A DNA stretch of 48,594 bases from Acidimicrobiales bacterium. GTDB taxonomy: Bacteria; Actinomycetota; Acidimicrobiia; Acidimicrobiales; Bog-793. The translations under genes were made by a program, and so were the position numbers. The DNA is taken from positions 1-48,594 of the forward strand of contig DATGLP010000011.1 of assembly GCA_035294085.1 (NCBI GenBank), in the 5' to 3' direction. This document shows positions 33,964 through 42,763 of this stretch, one piece after another. The notes under the pieces were generated by a model. The model saw only the letters and a list, made by a program, of their open reading frames with translations. It did not search any database and was not told the origin of the DNA. Positions within the stretch are counted from its first letter, which is position 1, and each line of letters begins with the position of its first letter.

Positions 33964-34650
33964 TCACCGGCGCATGGCGGCGAGGAAGGCGGCCTCGAGC
34001 GTCGGCAGCGAGCCCTGCACGTCCTCCAGTCCGCCGCGCGCGAGCACCCGTCCCGCGTGGAGGAAGACAGCCGTCTCGCAGCGGCTCGCCTCGTCGAAGT
34101 CGGCCGTCGCGACGAGGATCGTCGTGCCGTCGGCGTGGAGGTGCTCGACGAGCGTCCACAGGTCCCGCCGAGCGACCGGGTCGAGGCCGGTCGTCGGCTC
34201 GTCGAGGAGGACGACGGCAGGCAGGTGGACGATCGAGCAGGCGAGGGTGAGCCGCTGGCGCATCCCCCCCGACAGCGCGCCGGCGCGCCTCGCGCGGAGG
34301 TGCTCGAGCCCGGTGAAGGCGAGGAGCTCCGTGCTCCGCGAGGCGAGCGTGCGGCCGGCCATCCCGTGCAGCGCGGCGAAGAAGGCCAGGTTCTCCTCGA
34401 CCGTGAGATCCTCGTAGAGGTGGAAGCCCTGGGGGGCGAGGCCGAGCGACGCGCGCCCGTGGGCGAGCTGGACGCGCCCCTCGTCGGGGCGGTAGAGGCC
34501 GGCGACGAGCCGGAGCAGCGTCGTCTTGCCGGCCCCGTCCTCGCCGACGACGCCGCACAGCTCGCCGGGCTCGATCACGAGGTCGACCCCTCCGAGCGCG
34601 GACCTCCTGCCGAAGCGCTTCACGAGCCCGGTCGCCTCGATCTCGGCCAC
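33964..34650 (-). CDS. ABC transporter ATP-binding protein
   Basis: A 228-residue ATPase. Walker A is VVGEDGAGKTT (Glu-Asp in place of the usual Pro-Asn), the signature is LSGGMRQRL and Walker B is VVLLDEPTTGLD. It is shorter than its neighbour and lacks a C-terminal extension. The pair looks like the two halves of a YbhF-type double ATPase encoded separately, 138 bp apart. They probably pair as a heterodimer with the permease at 35330-36487. Substrate unknown. Confidence 0.9.
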   Translation of the reverse strand: MAEIEATGLVKRFGRRSALGGVDLVIEPGELCGVVGEDGAGKTTLLRLVAGLYRPDEGRVQLAHGRASLGLAPQGFHLYEDLTVEENLAFFAALHGMAGRTLASRSTELLAFTGLEHLRARRAGALSGGMRQRLTLACSIVHLPAVVLLDEPTTGLDPVARRDLWTLVEHLHADGTTILVATADFDEASRCETAVFLHAGRVLARGGLEDVQGSLPTLEAAFLAAMRR

Positions 34651-35329
34651 GACGCTCGCTAGGCCGTGAGGCCGGCCGCCGAGGCGCGGCCGGAGCCGGC
34701 GGAGGATGCCCGGTCGATGGCGCCGAGGAGCGGCGGAGGCCCGGTCAGCCGTCGGATGCGGGCCGCCGGGGAGGCGAACCGCCCCTGGCGAAGGCGGTCG
34801 TGCGGTCGCGCCCGAGCAGGGATGGCGCTCGCCGCGCGGCGCTGCGGCCGTACCTCGTGGCCGACGTGGCGAGGCCCCGTCCGTTCTCGGGCGGGGCGTG
34901 CCCGGCTCTCGCTTCCTCGCTGGCGAGGGCCGGGCGGGCGCAGCCCGTGCGCCGCTCGCGCGCCTCGCACGGTCCTCGACGGACCGGCGCGATCACCTGG
35001 GAGCCGCTGCGAACGCTCCGGGACGCGCACCCCACCAGCTTGCACGCGACGCGGTGGCGAGGGCGAGCGCTCGGGCCGCGGTCGCCGGCTCGGAGCGCTG
35101 CGCCGGCGGCACCGGGCAACTCGCCGTCGCTGCCGAGGCGCGCGCCCGGCGCCGCGACGCGAGGGTGGGGGCATCCGTCAGCGAGCGCTCCTGGCGAGCG
35201 TGCTCGAGGCGCAAGGTCACCGGCGCGAAGGATATGGACGAGACGGGGCGACCTTCCCGACGGACCACCCCAGCGGACCGAAGGACCGACGTCGACAGGA
35301 CCGCTCGAGCTCTCGCCGTCACGAAGGCG
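34651..35329. other. Gap of about 680 bp in the ABC exporter cluster, no recognisable gene
   Basis: Open frames on both strands are Arg/Cys/Trp/Pro-rich and match no domain. In comparable exporters a membrane-fusion (HlyD-like) gene or a second permease would be expected here. Nothing of either is legible. It could be decayed coding DNA or a long spacer. Confidence 0.4.
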
Positions 35330-36487
35330 TCAGTCGAGGCGCCGACGGAACGTCACGACGGCGAGCGACGTGTAGGCGACGGCCATCCCGACGAGGACGG
35401 CGAGGTCCCGCCAGATGTCACCGAGCCCGACCCCCTTCAGGAACAGCCCGCGAGCTGCGGGGGTGAAGAAGGTGAGGGGCGAGACCTCGCTCACCCAGCG
35501 GATCCCCCACGGGATCGCGCGCAGGGGGAAGAGGGCGCCGGAGAGGAGGATCTGGGGAAGCAGGACGAAGGTGGCGGTCTGGAGCGCCTGGCGCTGGTTC
35601 TGGGCGACGCTCGAGATCAAGAGGCCGATCGCGAGGGCCGAGACGAGGTAGAAGATGGCGGCGAGGAGCAGGGCGAGCGGGCTGCCGCGCAACGGGACGG
35701 CGAAGAGGAGCGCGCCGAGCACGGTGATCACGACCGCGTCGAAGAGCGTCACGAGGCCGTAGGGCGCGAGCTTGCCGGCCATCAGCTCGAGGCGGCGGAC
35801 CGGCGTCATCATCAGCTGCTCGAGCGTCCCGGTCTCACGCTCGCGCACGACGCCGAGCGCCGTCGCGACCGTCCCCACCCAGAGCATGATCATGCCCACC
35901 TCCGCCGGCACCATGACGTCGGCCGAGCGCAGCGTGGGATTGAAGAGGATCTCGACGGGCACCGGCGCCGTCGCGCCCGGCGCGGCGAGCGACTGCAGGT
36001 ACTCGAGCGCGCTGCGAGCCGTGAAGGCGTCGCTGCCGTCGACGAGGACGGCGCGCGGCGCTCCCGCCGCGTCGACGACGACCGCCACCGAGGTCCGGCC
36101 CTGGGTGAGGTCGGCGCGCCCCGCGGCGATCGTCGGGGCGACGCGGGCTGCCACGATGAAGTGGCCACCGGCGCGCAGCGCTCGCCGCACGAGCGCGCTG
36201 TCGTGGCCGACGAGCTCCGCAGGGATCCCGCTCACCTCGAGGCGCACGCCGTAGCCGAAGATGACGAGCAGGACGAGCGGCATCGCGAGCATGAGCACGA
36301 GGCTCCGCCGGTCGCGGCGGAGCTGGATGAGCTCCTTGCGCGCGATGGCGCCGAGGCGCCGTGCGCTCGCGCGCAGCGCGCTCCAGCGCGCGGCCGCGCT
36401 CGCCCGGACGCCGGTCGGACCGCCAGGCCTCGAGCGCGGTGTGCCGTTGGGTTCCTCGCGCCCAGCGCGTGGTCCGATCGCGTCCAC
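35330..36487 (-). CDS. ABC-2 type transporter permease (YbhS/YbhR-like)
   Basis: A 385-residue permease. A cytoplasmic helix with RRLGAIARKELIQLRRDRRS precedes the first membrane segment (LVLMLAMPLVLLVIFGYGVR). A large external domain of about 130 residues follows. The ABC-2 core has GVVRERETGTLEQLMMTPVR and five membrane helices. The YSVLLPQ-type LPQILLSGALFPLRAIPWGI and W-V-S-E-V-S-P-L-T motif is typical of drug/linearmycin-type exporters. It should form the pore with the ATPases downstream. The start is uncertain by up to about 35 codons. Confidence 0.9.
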   Translation of the reverse strand: MDAIGPRAGREEPNGTPRSRPGGPTGVRASAAARWSALRASARRLGAIARKELIQLRRDRRSLVLMLAMPLVLLVIFGYGVRLEVSGIPAELVGHDSALVRRALRAGGHFIVAARVAPTIAAGRADLTQGRTSVAVVVDAAGAPRAVLVDGSDAFTARSALEYLQSLAAPGATAPVPVEILFNPTLRSADVMVPAEVGMIMLWVGTVATALGVVRERETGTLEQLMMTPVRRLELMAGKLAPYGLVTLFDAVVITVLGALLFAVPLRGSPLALLLAAIFYLVSALAIGLLISSVAQNQRQALQTATFVLLPQILLSGALFPLRAIPWGIRWVSEVSPLTFFTPAARGLFLKGVGLGDIWRDLAVLVGMAVAYTSLAVVTFRRRLD

Positions 36488-36508
36488 GGTCGTGCCGGGA
36501 CCGCGCGC

Positions 36509-37675
36509 CTAGCGCTCGTCCGCCCGCGGGAGGACGACCTCCTCGACGATGAGGTAGACGGCCGCCGCGACGGGAATGGCCACGAGCGCGCCGACGAGGC
36601 CGAGGAGCGCGGCGCCGAGCAGCGTGGCGATGATCGTGAGGCCGGGCGAGATGCGCACGGTGTGCTGCATGACCCTCGGGTTGAGCAGGTAGTCCTCGAA
36701 GAAGCGGTAGGCGACGTAGAAGGCGGCCGTCGCGATCGCGATCGGGACGCCGCGGGTCAGCGCGACGAGCGAGACGACGATTCCCGCGATGGTCGAGCCC
36801 ACCACGGGGATGAGGTCGAAGAGGGCGACGAAGAGCGCGAGGAGCAGCGGGTAGGGGACGCCGAAGCCGAGGAGCCAGACGTAGGTCCCGACGCCCGAGA
36901 CGAGCGAGGTGAACAGGTTGCCGAGCATGAAGCCGCCGATGCGGCTGAACACCTCGTCGGTGAGCAGCGCGACCCGCTCCCGCCGGCTGCGGGGGATCAG
37001 GCCGAGCCACAGCTCGCGCACGGCGGGCAGGGCGACGAGGAAGTAGATGGTGAGCGCGACGACGCTCGCGGTGGCGGCGCCGAAGGACAGGATCTTCTTC
37101 CCCGCGCCGACGACACCGCCGGCCAGGGGCAGGTGCAGGTTCGACGAGCTCTCCTCGAGGTAGTGGGTGAGGTGCAGGTGGACGAGCAGGCTGCCGAGCC
37201 ACCCCCTGCCCGCGATGAGGTCCCGCTTGTAGCGCGGGTAGTTGACGGCGAGCGCGTGCGCCTCGTGGGTGATCGGCGGGACCGCCGCGGCGACGAAGGC
37301 GGCCACGACGCCGAGGAAGCAGCAGGTGACGACGACCACGGCAGCCCCTCGGCTGAGGCCGCGCCGGCACAGCCACTCGAGCGCCGGGTTCAGCCCGACG
37401 GCGATGAACAGCGAGATGCCGATGATGACGAGCACGCCGCTCACGTCGTAGAGGCCGCGCACGAGCAGGTAGGCCACGGCCACGCCGAGGGCCCCCGTGA
37501 GGCCGAGGTAGAAGGGATGGCGCCGGTTGAAGGGGCGCCCGAGCAGGCCGAGCGGGCCCTCTGCGCTGGCCGGCTCGGCCGCCTCGCCCGCCGTCCCTGG
37601 GAGCACGAGGCGGGGGCTCCCGTCCGCGCGCTCCGGGCGCTCCCCCGCGCCGACGGCCTCGCCGGGGCCGATCAC
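36509..37675 (-). CDS. AI-2E family (PerM-like) membrane permease
   Basis: About 388 residues with seven to eight membrane segments. It contains the family blocks LFIAVGLNPALEWLCRRGLS, YFLVALPAVRELWLGLIPRS, FALFDLIPVVGSTIAGI-like sequence (ALFDLIPVVGSTIAGIVVSL) and YLLNPRVMQHTVRISPGLTI. The name AI-2E comes from the TqsA member; most homologues have unknown substrates, and some exchange ions. The start is uncertain: GTG 37675 or GTG 37702 fit best. The frame further upstream is low complexity. It is 21 bp upstream of the ABC permease on the same strand, so co-transcription is likely. Confidence 0.88.
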   Translation of the reverse strand: MIGPGEAVGAGERPERADGSPRLVLPGTAGEAAEPASAEGPLGLLGRPFNRRHPFYLGLTGALGVAVAYLLVRGLYDVSGVLVIIGISLFIAVGLNPALEWLCRRGLSRGAAVVVVTCCFLGVVAAFVAAAVPPITHEAHALAVNYPRYKRDLIAGRGWLGSLLVHLHLTHYLEESSSNLHLPLAGGVVGAGKKILSFGAATASVVALTIYFLVALPAVRELWLGLIPRSRRERVALLTDEVFSRIGGFMLGNLFTSLVSGVGTYVWLLGFGVPYPLLLALFVALFDLIPVVGSTIAGIVVSLVALTRGVPIAIATAAFYVAYRFFEDYLLNPRVMQHTVRISPGLTIIATLLGAALLGLVGALVAIPVAAAVYLIVEEVVLPRADER

Positions 37676-37952
37676 CGGTGCACGCCAGGGCGCGTGGCGC
37701 ACGGCGGGCGCGACCAACCACCGGGCGCCCGCGTCCGCCCGCCCGGCCTTGCCGCGGCGCGCACGTCGCCGTGAACTCGCCCGTCGTACACCAGGCGCCC
37801 ATTGTCGCCGATCGGCGCGCGGTGCGCGCCCGTGGGCGAGCCGGCCGCGACGCGCCCGCGTCCGGCCACCCCGGCCTCGTGCTCGCGGCGGCGCCCACTC
37901 GCTAGGGTGGGCGAGCGTTCGCACGAGGCATCGGAGGGGCGCGACGAGGCCA

Positions 37953-39329
37953 GTGGGGCGAGCACGCGTGCTGGTCTGCGGAAGGGGGCCGAGCACCGGG
38001 TCCCCTCGCGGCCCTGGTCTCGCAGCGCTCGGCCTCGCCGTCGCCGCGCTCGTGGCCGCGGCGGGCGTGCCGGCGTACGCGAGCGGTCTCGTGCTCGCCG
38101 GCGACCTCCCGCCTGCCGAGTCGGGCGCCCCGTACGCTGCGACGCTTCGCGCCTCGGGCGGCACCCCGCCGTACGCCTTCAGTGCCCAGGGCCTGCCTGG
38201 AGGGCTCTCCCTCGCCCAGAGCGGCGCCGTGAGCGGCACGCCGCGCGCTGCGGGGACCTTCGTCGTGGACGTCGAGGTCACCGACCAGCAGGGGCTCAGG
38301 GCATCGACCGCGCTCGACCTCACCGTGGCACCGGGCCCCACGATCACCACCGCCTCGCTACCGACGGCGACCGCCGGCGCGGACTACGACGCCGAGCTGA
38401 CCGCGAGCGGGGGCCAGCCCCCCTACACCTGGTCCGTCGCGAGCGGTCCGGTTCCGCCCGGGACGCTCCTGTCCTCCGAGGGCGTCCTCTCCGGCAGGCC
38501 GGGCGGCCCCGGTCGGGACACGCTCGACGTCGAGGTGACCGACGCCCTCGGCTCGAGCGCGACGCGCGTCCTCACGCTCGTCGTCGTCGCGCCGCCACCA
38601 CCGCCCCAGGAGGTCGCGCTCGCGAGCGCGAGCGGCCAGGTGCTCCTGCTCGGCGCGCAGGCCGAGACGCTGCGCGCCCCGCGCCCGCCCCGCTCGCGCC
38701 TCGCGGGCATCGCGGGGTCGGCGGTGGCAGGCGCCCTGTACGCCGCCTGGCGTGACGGCCGGGTGGTCGGCGTGGGCACGCGCGGCCTCGGCTCCGTTCC
38801 CGCCCGTCGCCTCGCCTCGCCGGTCGTCGGGATCGCCGCGGACGGCTCGCGCCCGGGCTACTGGCTCGTCACGGCGCGCGGCCAGGTGTACGGCTTCGGC
38901 GCGGCCCGGCGACTGGGCCCGGTCGTGCTCGGGCGACGGACGGGACCCGTCGTGGGCATCGCGGCGGCGCGCGGCGGCTACCTGCTCGCGACGGCGCGGG
39001 GCGCCGTGGTCGCGGTCGGGCCCGCGCCGCGCGGCCGGCGCCCAGGCGGGCTCGCCGGCCGCGTGGTTGGCATCGCCGCCGAGCGGTCGGGCCCCGGCTA
39101 CTGGCTCCTCACGGCGCGCGGCCGCGTGTACGGCTTCGACGGCGCCCCGCGCCTCGGGTCCGTGCGCACGGCGCGAGCGGTCGCCATCGCGGCCGCGCCG
39201 AGAGGAGTCGGCTACTTCGTCGCGACCGCCGCGGGCGGCCTCTACGCCTTCGGGAGCGCCCGGCTCCCGTCGGGCGAGCCGCGGGCCGTCGTCGGCGCAC
39301 GGGTCGTGGCGCTCGCCGCCACGGGCTGA
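37953..39329 (+). CDS. Secreted protein: two Ig-like (He_PIG) domains plus G-Y-W-L repeat domain
   Basis: A 458-residue protein. A signal peptide (GLAALGLAVAALVAAAGVPA, cut near AYA-SG) is followed by two putative-Ig domains, about 46-127 and 130-212. Each has the P-x-G-x-x-Y...L-x-A-S-G-G-x-P-P-Y pattern and a VEVTD-x-x-G strand. A PPPPPQ linker leads to about 240 residues of repeats built on VVGIAA...GYWL(V/L)TARG(Q/R)VYGFGAA. Such repeats are widespread in Acidimicrobiia and related actinobacteria and probably fold as a beta-propeller. The start is GTG 37953, with GGAGGGG upstream and a TAGGGT -10 at 37903-37908; GTG 37968 is possible. Likely a surface or extracellular binding protein. Confidence 0.82.
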   Translation: MGRARVLVCGRGPSTGSPRGPGLAALGLAVAALVAAAGVPAYASGLVLAGDLPPAESGAPYAATLRASGGTPPYAFSAQGLPGGLSLAQSGAVSGTPRAAGTFVVDVEVTDQQGLRASTALDLTVAPGPTITTASLPTATAGADYDAELTASGGQPPYTWSVASGPVPPGTLLSSEGVLSGRPGGPGRDTLDVEVTDALGSSATRVLTLVVVAPPPPPQEVALASASGQVLLLGAQAETLRAPRPPRSRLAGIAGSAVAGALYAAWRDGRVVGVGTRGLGSVPARRLASPVVGIAADGSRPGYWLVTARGQVYGFGAARRLGPVVLGRRTGPVVGIAAARGGYLLATARGAVVAVGPAPRGRRPGGLAGRVVGIAAERSGPGYWLLTARGRVYGFDGAPRLGSVRTARAVAIAAAPRGVGYFVATAAGGLYAFGSARLPSGEPRAVVGARVVALAATG

Positions 39330-39493
39330 AGCCCGCGGTCGCGGCGCAGGAGGTTCGGGCGAGTCGCCCACGAAGCGTCTCGCGTGCCTGGCACCGGCGC
39401 CCGGCTCGTTCGCCAGGCGCGCCTCGCCACGAGGATCCACCAGCTCGGGTCCCGTCGAGGCCATCATTGGTTCCTCGAGGCGGAGGTGCGGCC

Positions 39494-40039
39494 GTGGCCA
39501 AGCAGGGCAGGAACGCGCGCTGCAGGTGCGGGAGCGGCCGGAAGGCGAAGCACTGCTGCGATTCGCCGTCTGGCCCGCCGCGGGAGGTGCTCGAGCGCGC
39601 CTTTCTCGCGCGAGCGGCGAGCGAGGGCCGCTGGGCGCTCGCGGCCGTCGACGAGGAGGACCTCGAGGCCCTCCTGGACGAGCTGCCGCTCCTCGTCCGA
39701 CGCTTCCCCGAGCTCGCCGTGCAGCTGCCCGCGCTCGTCGACCCGGCGCTCGAGCGCCTGCTCGTCGCCTGCGAGACCGGCGTTCGCCGGACCGGCGAGG
39801 TGGCGCTCGCCGACGTCGCCAGGCGCTTCGACACCGCCGCGGAACGCGCACGGCTCGCCCGGGACGTCCTCCGGCTGCGCGAGGAGGGGCGCCTCAGCGA
39901 CACTCTCGCCGCGGTGGCCCTCCTCGACCTCGCCGACGAGGACGCGATCCCCCTGCTCGTGCTGGGCGCCGTGCTCGAGGCGGCGAGGGTGCGCGCACGG
40001 CTCACCCCGACGCCCGCCGGCCTGCTCGTCGCGTCGTAG
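39494..40039 (+). CDS. SEC-C motif protein
   Basis: A 181-residue protein. The N-terminus carries a SEC-C zinc-binding motif, NARCRCGSGRKAKHCCDSP, like the SecA C-terminal tail that contacts SecB and ribosomes. The rest is helical and acidic with no recognised domain (VDEEDLEALLDELPLLVRRF). The start GTG 39494 has GGAGGTG at ideal distance; an ATG 27 bases upstream has none. It lies about 100 bp before purF on the same strand. Function unknown; SEC-C proteins are often linked with protein quality control or export. Confidence 0.8.
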   Translation: MAKQGRNARCRCGSGRKAKHCCDSPSGPPREVLERAFLARAASEGRWALAAVDEEDLEALLDELPLLVRRFPELAVQLPALVDPALERLLVACETGVRRTGEVALADVARRFDTAAERARLARDVLRLREEGRLSDTLAAVALLDLADEDAIPLLVLGAVLEAARVRARLTPTPAGLLVAS

Positions 40040-40131
40040 GCGGGTCGCGCTCGAGGCCGCCGCTTCCGTCCCGCACGCCGAGCTCGAGGAGGGCGCCGGG
40101 CAGCCTCGGCCGGTGCGCGGCTCTCCGGTGG

Positions 40132-40137
40132 CACAAT
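40132..40137 (+). promoter_or_regulatory. -10 box for a likely leaderless purF transcript
   Basis: CACAAT ends 6 bases before the purF GTG at 40144. That is the distance expected when transcription starts on the initiation codon. No ribosome-binding sequence or -35 is visible, which fits actinobacterial leaderless mRNAs. Confidence 0.35.
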
Positions 40138-40143
40138 GGGGTC

Positions 40144-41577
40144 GTGCGCGAGGCGTGTGGCGTCTTCGGGGTCTTCGCGCCCGGCGCCGACGTGCCGAGG
40201 CTCGTCTTCGACGGCCTCTTCGCCCTCCAGCACCGTGGCCAGGAGTCCGCCGGGATGGCCGTGACCGACGGCGAGACGATCACGGTGGTGAAGGACATGG
40301 GTCTCGTCACCTCGGTCTTCGACGCCCGTACGCTCGCGTCGCTCCAGGGGCACGCCGCGCTCGGCCACGTGCGTTACTCGACGAACGGGCCGAGCACGTG
40401 GCAGAACGCCCAGCCCGTCTACCGCGCGGTCGGCAGGGCCGGCTTCGCCCTCGGCCACAACGGGAACCTCACGAACGTGGCGGCGCTCGAGGCCGAGGCG
40501 GGCATGCTCCCCGGCATGACGACCTCCGACAGCGACCTCATCGCCGAGCTCGTCGCGCGGGCCTCGCCCCTCGACGAGGACGCCGCCGCGGACGGCCGCG
40601 ATCTCGAGCGGACCCTCCTCGCCGTGCTGCCGAGGCTCGAGGGGGCGTTCTCGCTCGGGGTACTCGACGCGAGCCGGCTGATCGCCGTGCGCGACCCCAA
40701 TGGCTTCCGGCCGCTGTGCCTCGGCCGCCTCGCGCCCTCCGGCGGCCGGGAGGCCGGCTGGGTCGTCGCCTCCGAGAGCCCCGCCCTCGACGTCGTCGGG
40801 GCGGAGCTCGTGCGCGAGCTCGACCCTGGCGAGATGCTCGTCATCGACGCGGACGGGCCCCGCTCGCTGCGGCCGTTCCCGCCCGAGCGCGTCGAGCCGA
40901 GGCTGTGCATCTTCGAGTTCGTCTACTTCGCCCGGCCCGACAGCCTGCTCCTCGGTCGCGAGGTGCACGCGGCGCGCCACCGCATGGGCGAGGTGCTCGC
41001 GACGGAGGCACCCGCGGACGCCGACGTCGTCATCGGGATCCCCGACTCCGGCGTGCCCGCGGCCGTCGGCTTCTCGGCGCGAAGCGGTATTCCCTTCGGC
41101 CACGGGCTCGTGAAGAACCGGTACATCGGGAGGACCTTCATCGTTCCGACCCAGGAGGCGCGCGTCGCCGGCGTCCGGCGGAAGCTGAACCCGCTGCGCG
41201 AGACGATCGCCGGCCGCCGACTCGTCGTCGTCGACGACTCGATCGTCCGGGGAACGACGACGCGCGAGCTCGTGCGCATGCTGCGCGAGGCGGGGGCGTC
41301 CGAGGTCCACCTGCGCATCTCGTCGCCTCCGTTCCGCTGGCCCTGCTTCTACGGCATCGACACGCCCGATCGGGCGGAGCTGCTCGCCGCGCTCATGGGG
41401 GTCGACGAGATCGCGGGCCACCTCGGGGCGGACTCCGTTGCCTACCTCTCCCTCGAGGGCCTCGTCGAGGCCATCGGGGCGGGCAGCTCCGGGTTCTGCG
41501 CGGCGTGCCTGACCGGCGAGTACCCGACGCCGGTCCCGGTCCGCGACCGAGGCCTCGCGGCAGCGGTGCTCGCCTGA
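40144..41577 (+). CDS. purF: Amidophosphoribosyltransferase
   Basis: A 477-residue enzyme that makes 5-phosphoribosylamine from PRPP and glutamine, committing to purine synthesis. The glutaminase domain starts VREACGVFGVFAPG; Cys5 becomes the N-terminal nucleophile after propeptide removal. FALQHRGQESAGMA and the GHNGNL motif follow. The phosphoribosyltransferase PRPP loop is RLVVVDDSIVRGTTT. The four cysteines of the [4Fe-4S] type (LCIFEF, PCFYGID and FCAAC) are all present, as in the Bacillus enzyme. Start GTG 40144 (see the -10 box). purL or purM do not follow; the next 970 bp have no gene. Confidence 0.96.
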   Translation: MREACGVFGVFAPGADVPRLVFDGLFALQHRGQESAGMAVTDGETITVVKDMGLVTSVFDARTLASLQGHAALGHVRYSTNGPSTWQNAQPVYRAVGRAGFALGHNGNLTNVAALEAEAGMLPGMTTSDSDLIAELVARASPLDEDAAADGRDLERTLLAVLPRLEGAFSLGVLDASRLIAVRDPNGFRPLCLGRLAPSGGREAGWVVASESPALDVVGAELVRELDPGEMLVIDADGPRSLRPFPPERVEPRLCIFEFVYFARPDSLLLGREVHAARHRMGEVLATEAPADADVVIGIPDSGVPAAVGFSARSGIPFGHGLVKNRYIGRTFIVPTQEARVAGVRRKLNPLRETIAGRRLVVVDDSIVRGTTTRELVRMLREAGASEVHLRISSPPFRWPCFYGIDTPDRAELLAALMGVDEIAGHLGADSVAYLSLEGLVEAIGAGSSGFCAACLTGEYPTPVPVRDRGLAAAVLA

Positions 41578-42550
41578 GCGGCTCGCGTCGCCCCCCACGG
41601 CGTCGGCGCGTCGGTACTCGCAGCCCGCTCGAGCGCCGGCGGCGAGCTCGGGATCGAGCCTCGCGTCTGGCGCCGTTGGGACCTCGACGCATGCGGACCT
41701 CGACGCTCGCCCCCGGTACCGAGCGTGGAGGAGGTCGTCGGCTCCTGTGAGGTCGCCGACGGCATGCTCGTCGGCGCTGGCCGTGGCGATGTCGGTCGGT
41801 CGGCGTGACGAGCCGCCACCCTGCTTCGGCCTGCTCCGGCAGCGCCTGCGACGAGGTGCTCGGCCGAGCGCCAGGCGCCTCGCTCGCGCAGACGCTCGTC
41901 CCAGGCTCGCGACACCTTCCGCCGGCGCCCCGGCGGCGCTCCGGCCACCGCTCGCCCGTCCGGGTCGGGCTGCCGCGGCGGTTCCTGGGCCCGTCCGTGC
42001 GCGAAGGCGACGTCGTGCGGGAACCGCTCCTCGCCCCGGGGACGACCGCGCTCCGGCGTCCCGTACCCGAGCCGGCGCGTCGGGCGGGCGGCGCGCGAGC
42101 GCGCCGAGAACCGCCGCGGGCTTCGGCCGTCTCGTCTGGACGGTCGTCCGGCGAGCAGGACGGCTGGGTTCGGGGTGCGGACCTCCACGCGACGCGTTCG
42201 CGGCGCGGCGGTGAGGGGCGTCGGCCCCGCCGCGGCCCGCTCGGCGCAACGCGGGCCGTCTCCGGTGCTCCCTCGGGCCGCGTCCTGCCCGCGCTCGCGC
42301 CGCCCAGGCTCGCGCGCGGCGGGCGCGGCGGCGTGGATCACCCGGGAGGTTCCTCCCCGAGCACCTGCCAGGCGCCGCGCTCCGAACTCGGAGCCGGCCT
42401 CCCGCCTCGCGCGTGGGGCGGGCTCGCGCCGGCGCGTCCTGCGCACCGGGCACGGGCGGCCGGACGTCGCGAGCGCTCCCGCCCCGGCGCGTCTGGCGGG
42501 CCGGGCCCCGCGCCCCGGCGGTCATCCGTTAGCGTGGCCGCGCGAGGCGC
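41578..42550. other. Gene-free GC-rich stretch between purF and the mct operon
   Basis: About 970 bp. Frames on both strands are long because stop codons are rare, but their Arg/Pro/Ala-rich translations match no family. A TAGCGT box at 42530-42535 may be the -10 of the downstream genes. purM, which often follows purF in actinobacteria, is absent. Confidence 0.45.
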
Positions 42551-42763
42551 GTGCCTCGGTCCGACGGTCCGAGCAGACGGGAGGTGGCCAAGCTGCCCGG
42601 TGGAGGGCTCCGCGAGCGGTCCGGGGAGGCGCCGGCGCCCGACCCGGCGACGGAGGCCGCCAGCCGGCTCGGCGGGGGCCGCTCGACGGGAGCGGCTGGT
42701 CCGACCGAGGGCGTTCCCCGGGACGCCGCCCGCGCGCCCGGTGGGTTCATGGGGCAGCTGTGA
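42551..42763 (+). CDS. Small hypothetical protein coupled to mct
   Basis: A 70-residue frame starting with GTG, 15 bp after a TAGCGT box. It is polar and Gly/Pro/Arg-rich with no recognised fold. Its stop overlaps the mct GTG in a GTGA junction, the coupling style of real gene pairs here. It may be a leader peptide or only an open stretch of GC-rich DNA. Confidence 0.3.
   Translation: MPRSDGPSRREVAKLPGGGLRERSGEAPAPDPATEAASRLGGGRSTGAAGPTEGVPRDAARAPGGFMGQL

Noticed and set aside
34706-37774. Plus-strand frame of about 1000 codons
   Set aside because: It runs antisense to the ABC permease and AI-2E genes; the Glu/Arg/Asp/Gly-rich repeats come from complementing their codons.
39109-42525. Minus-strand frame of over 1100 codons across purF
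   Set aside because: Antisense shadow of purF and the SEC-C gene, with no domain recognised.
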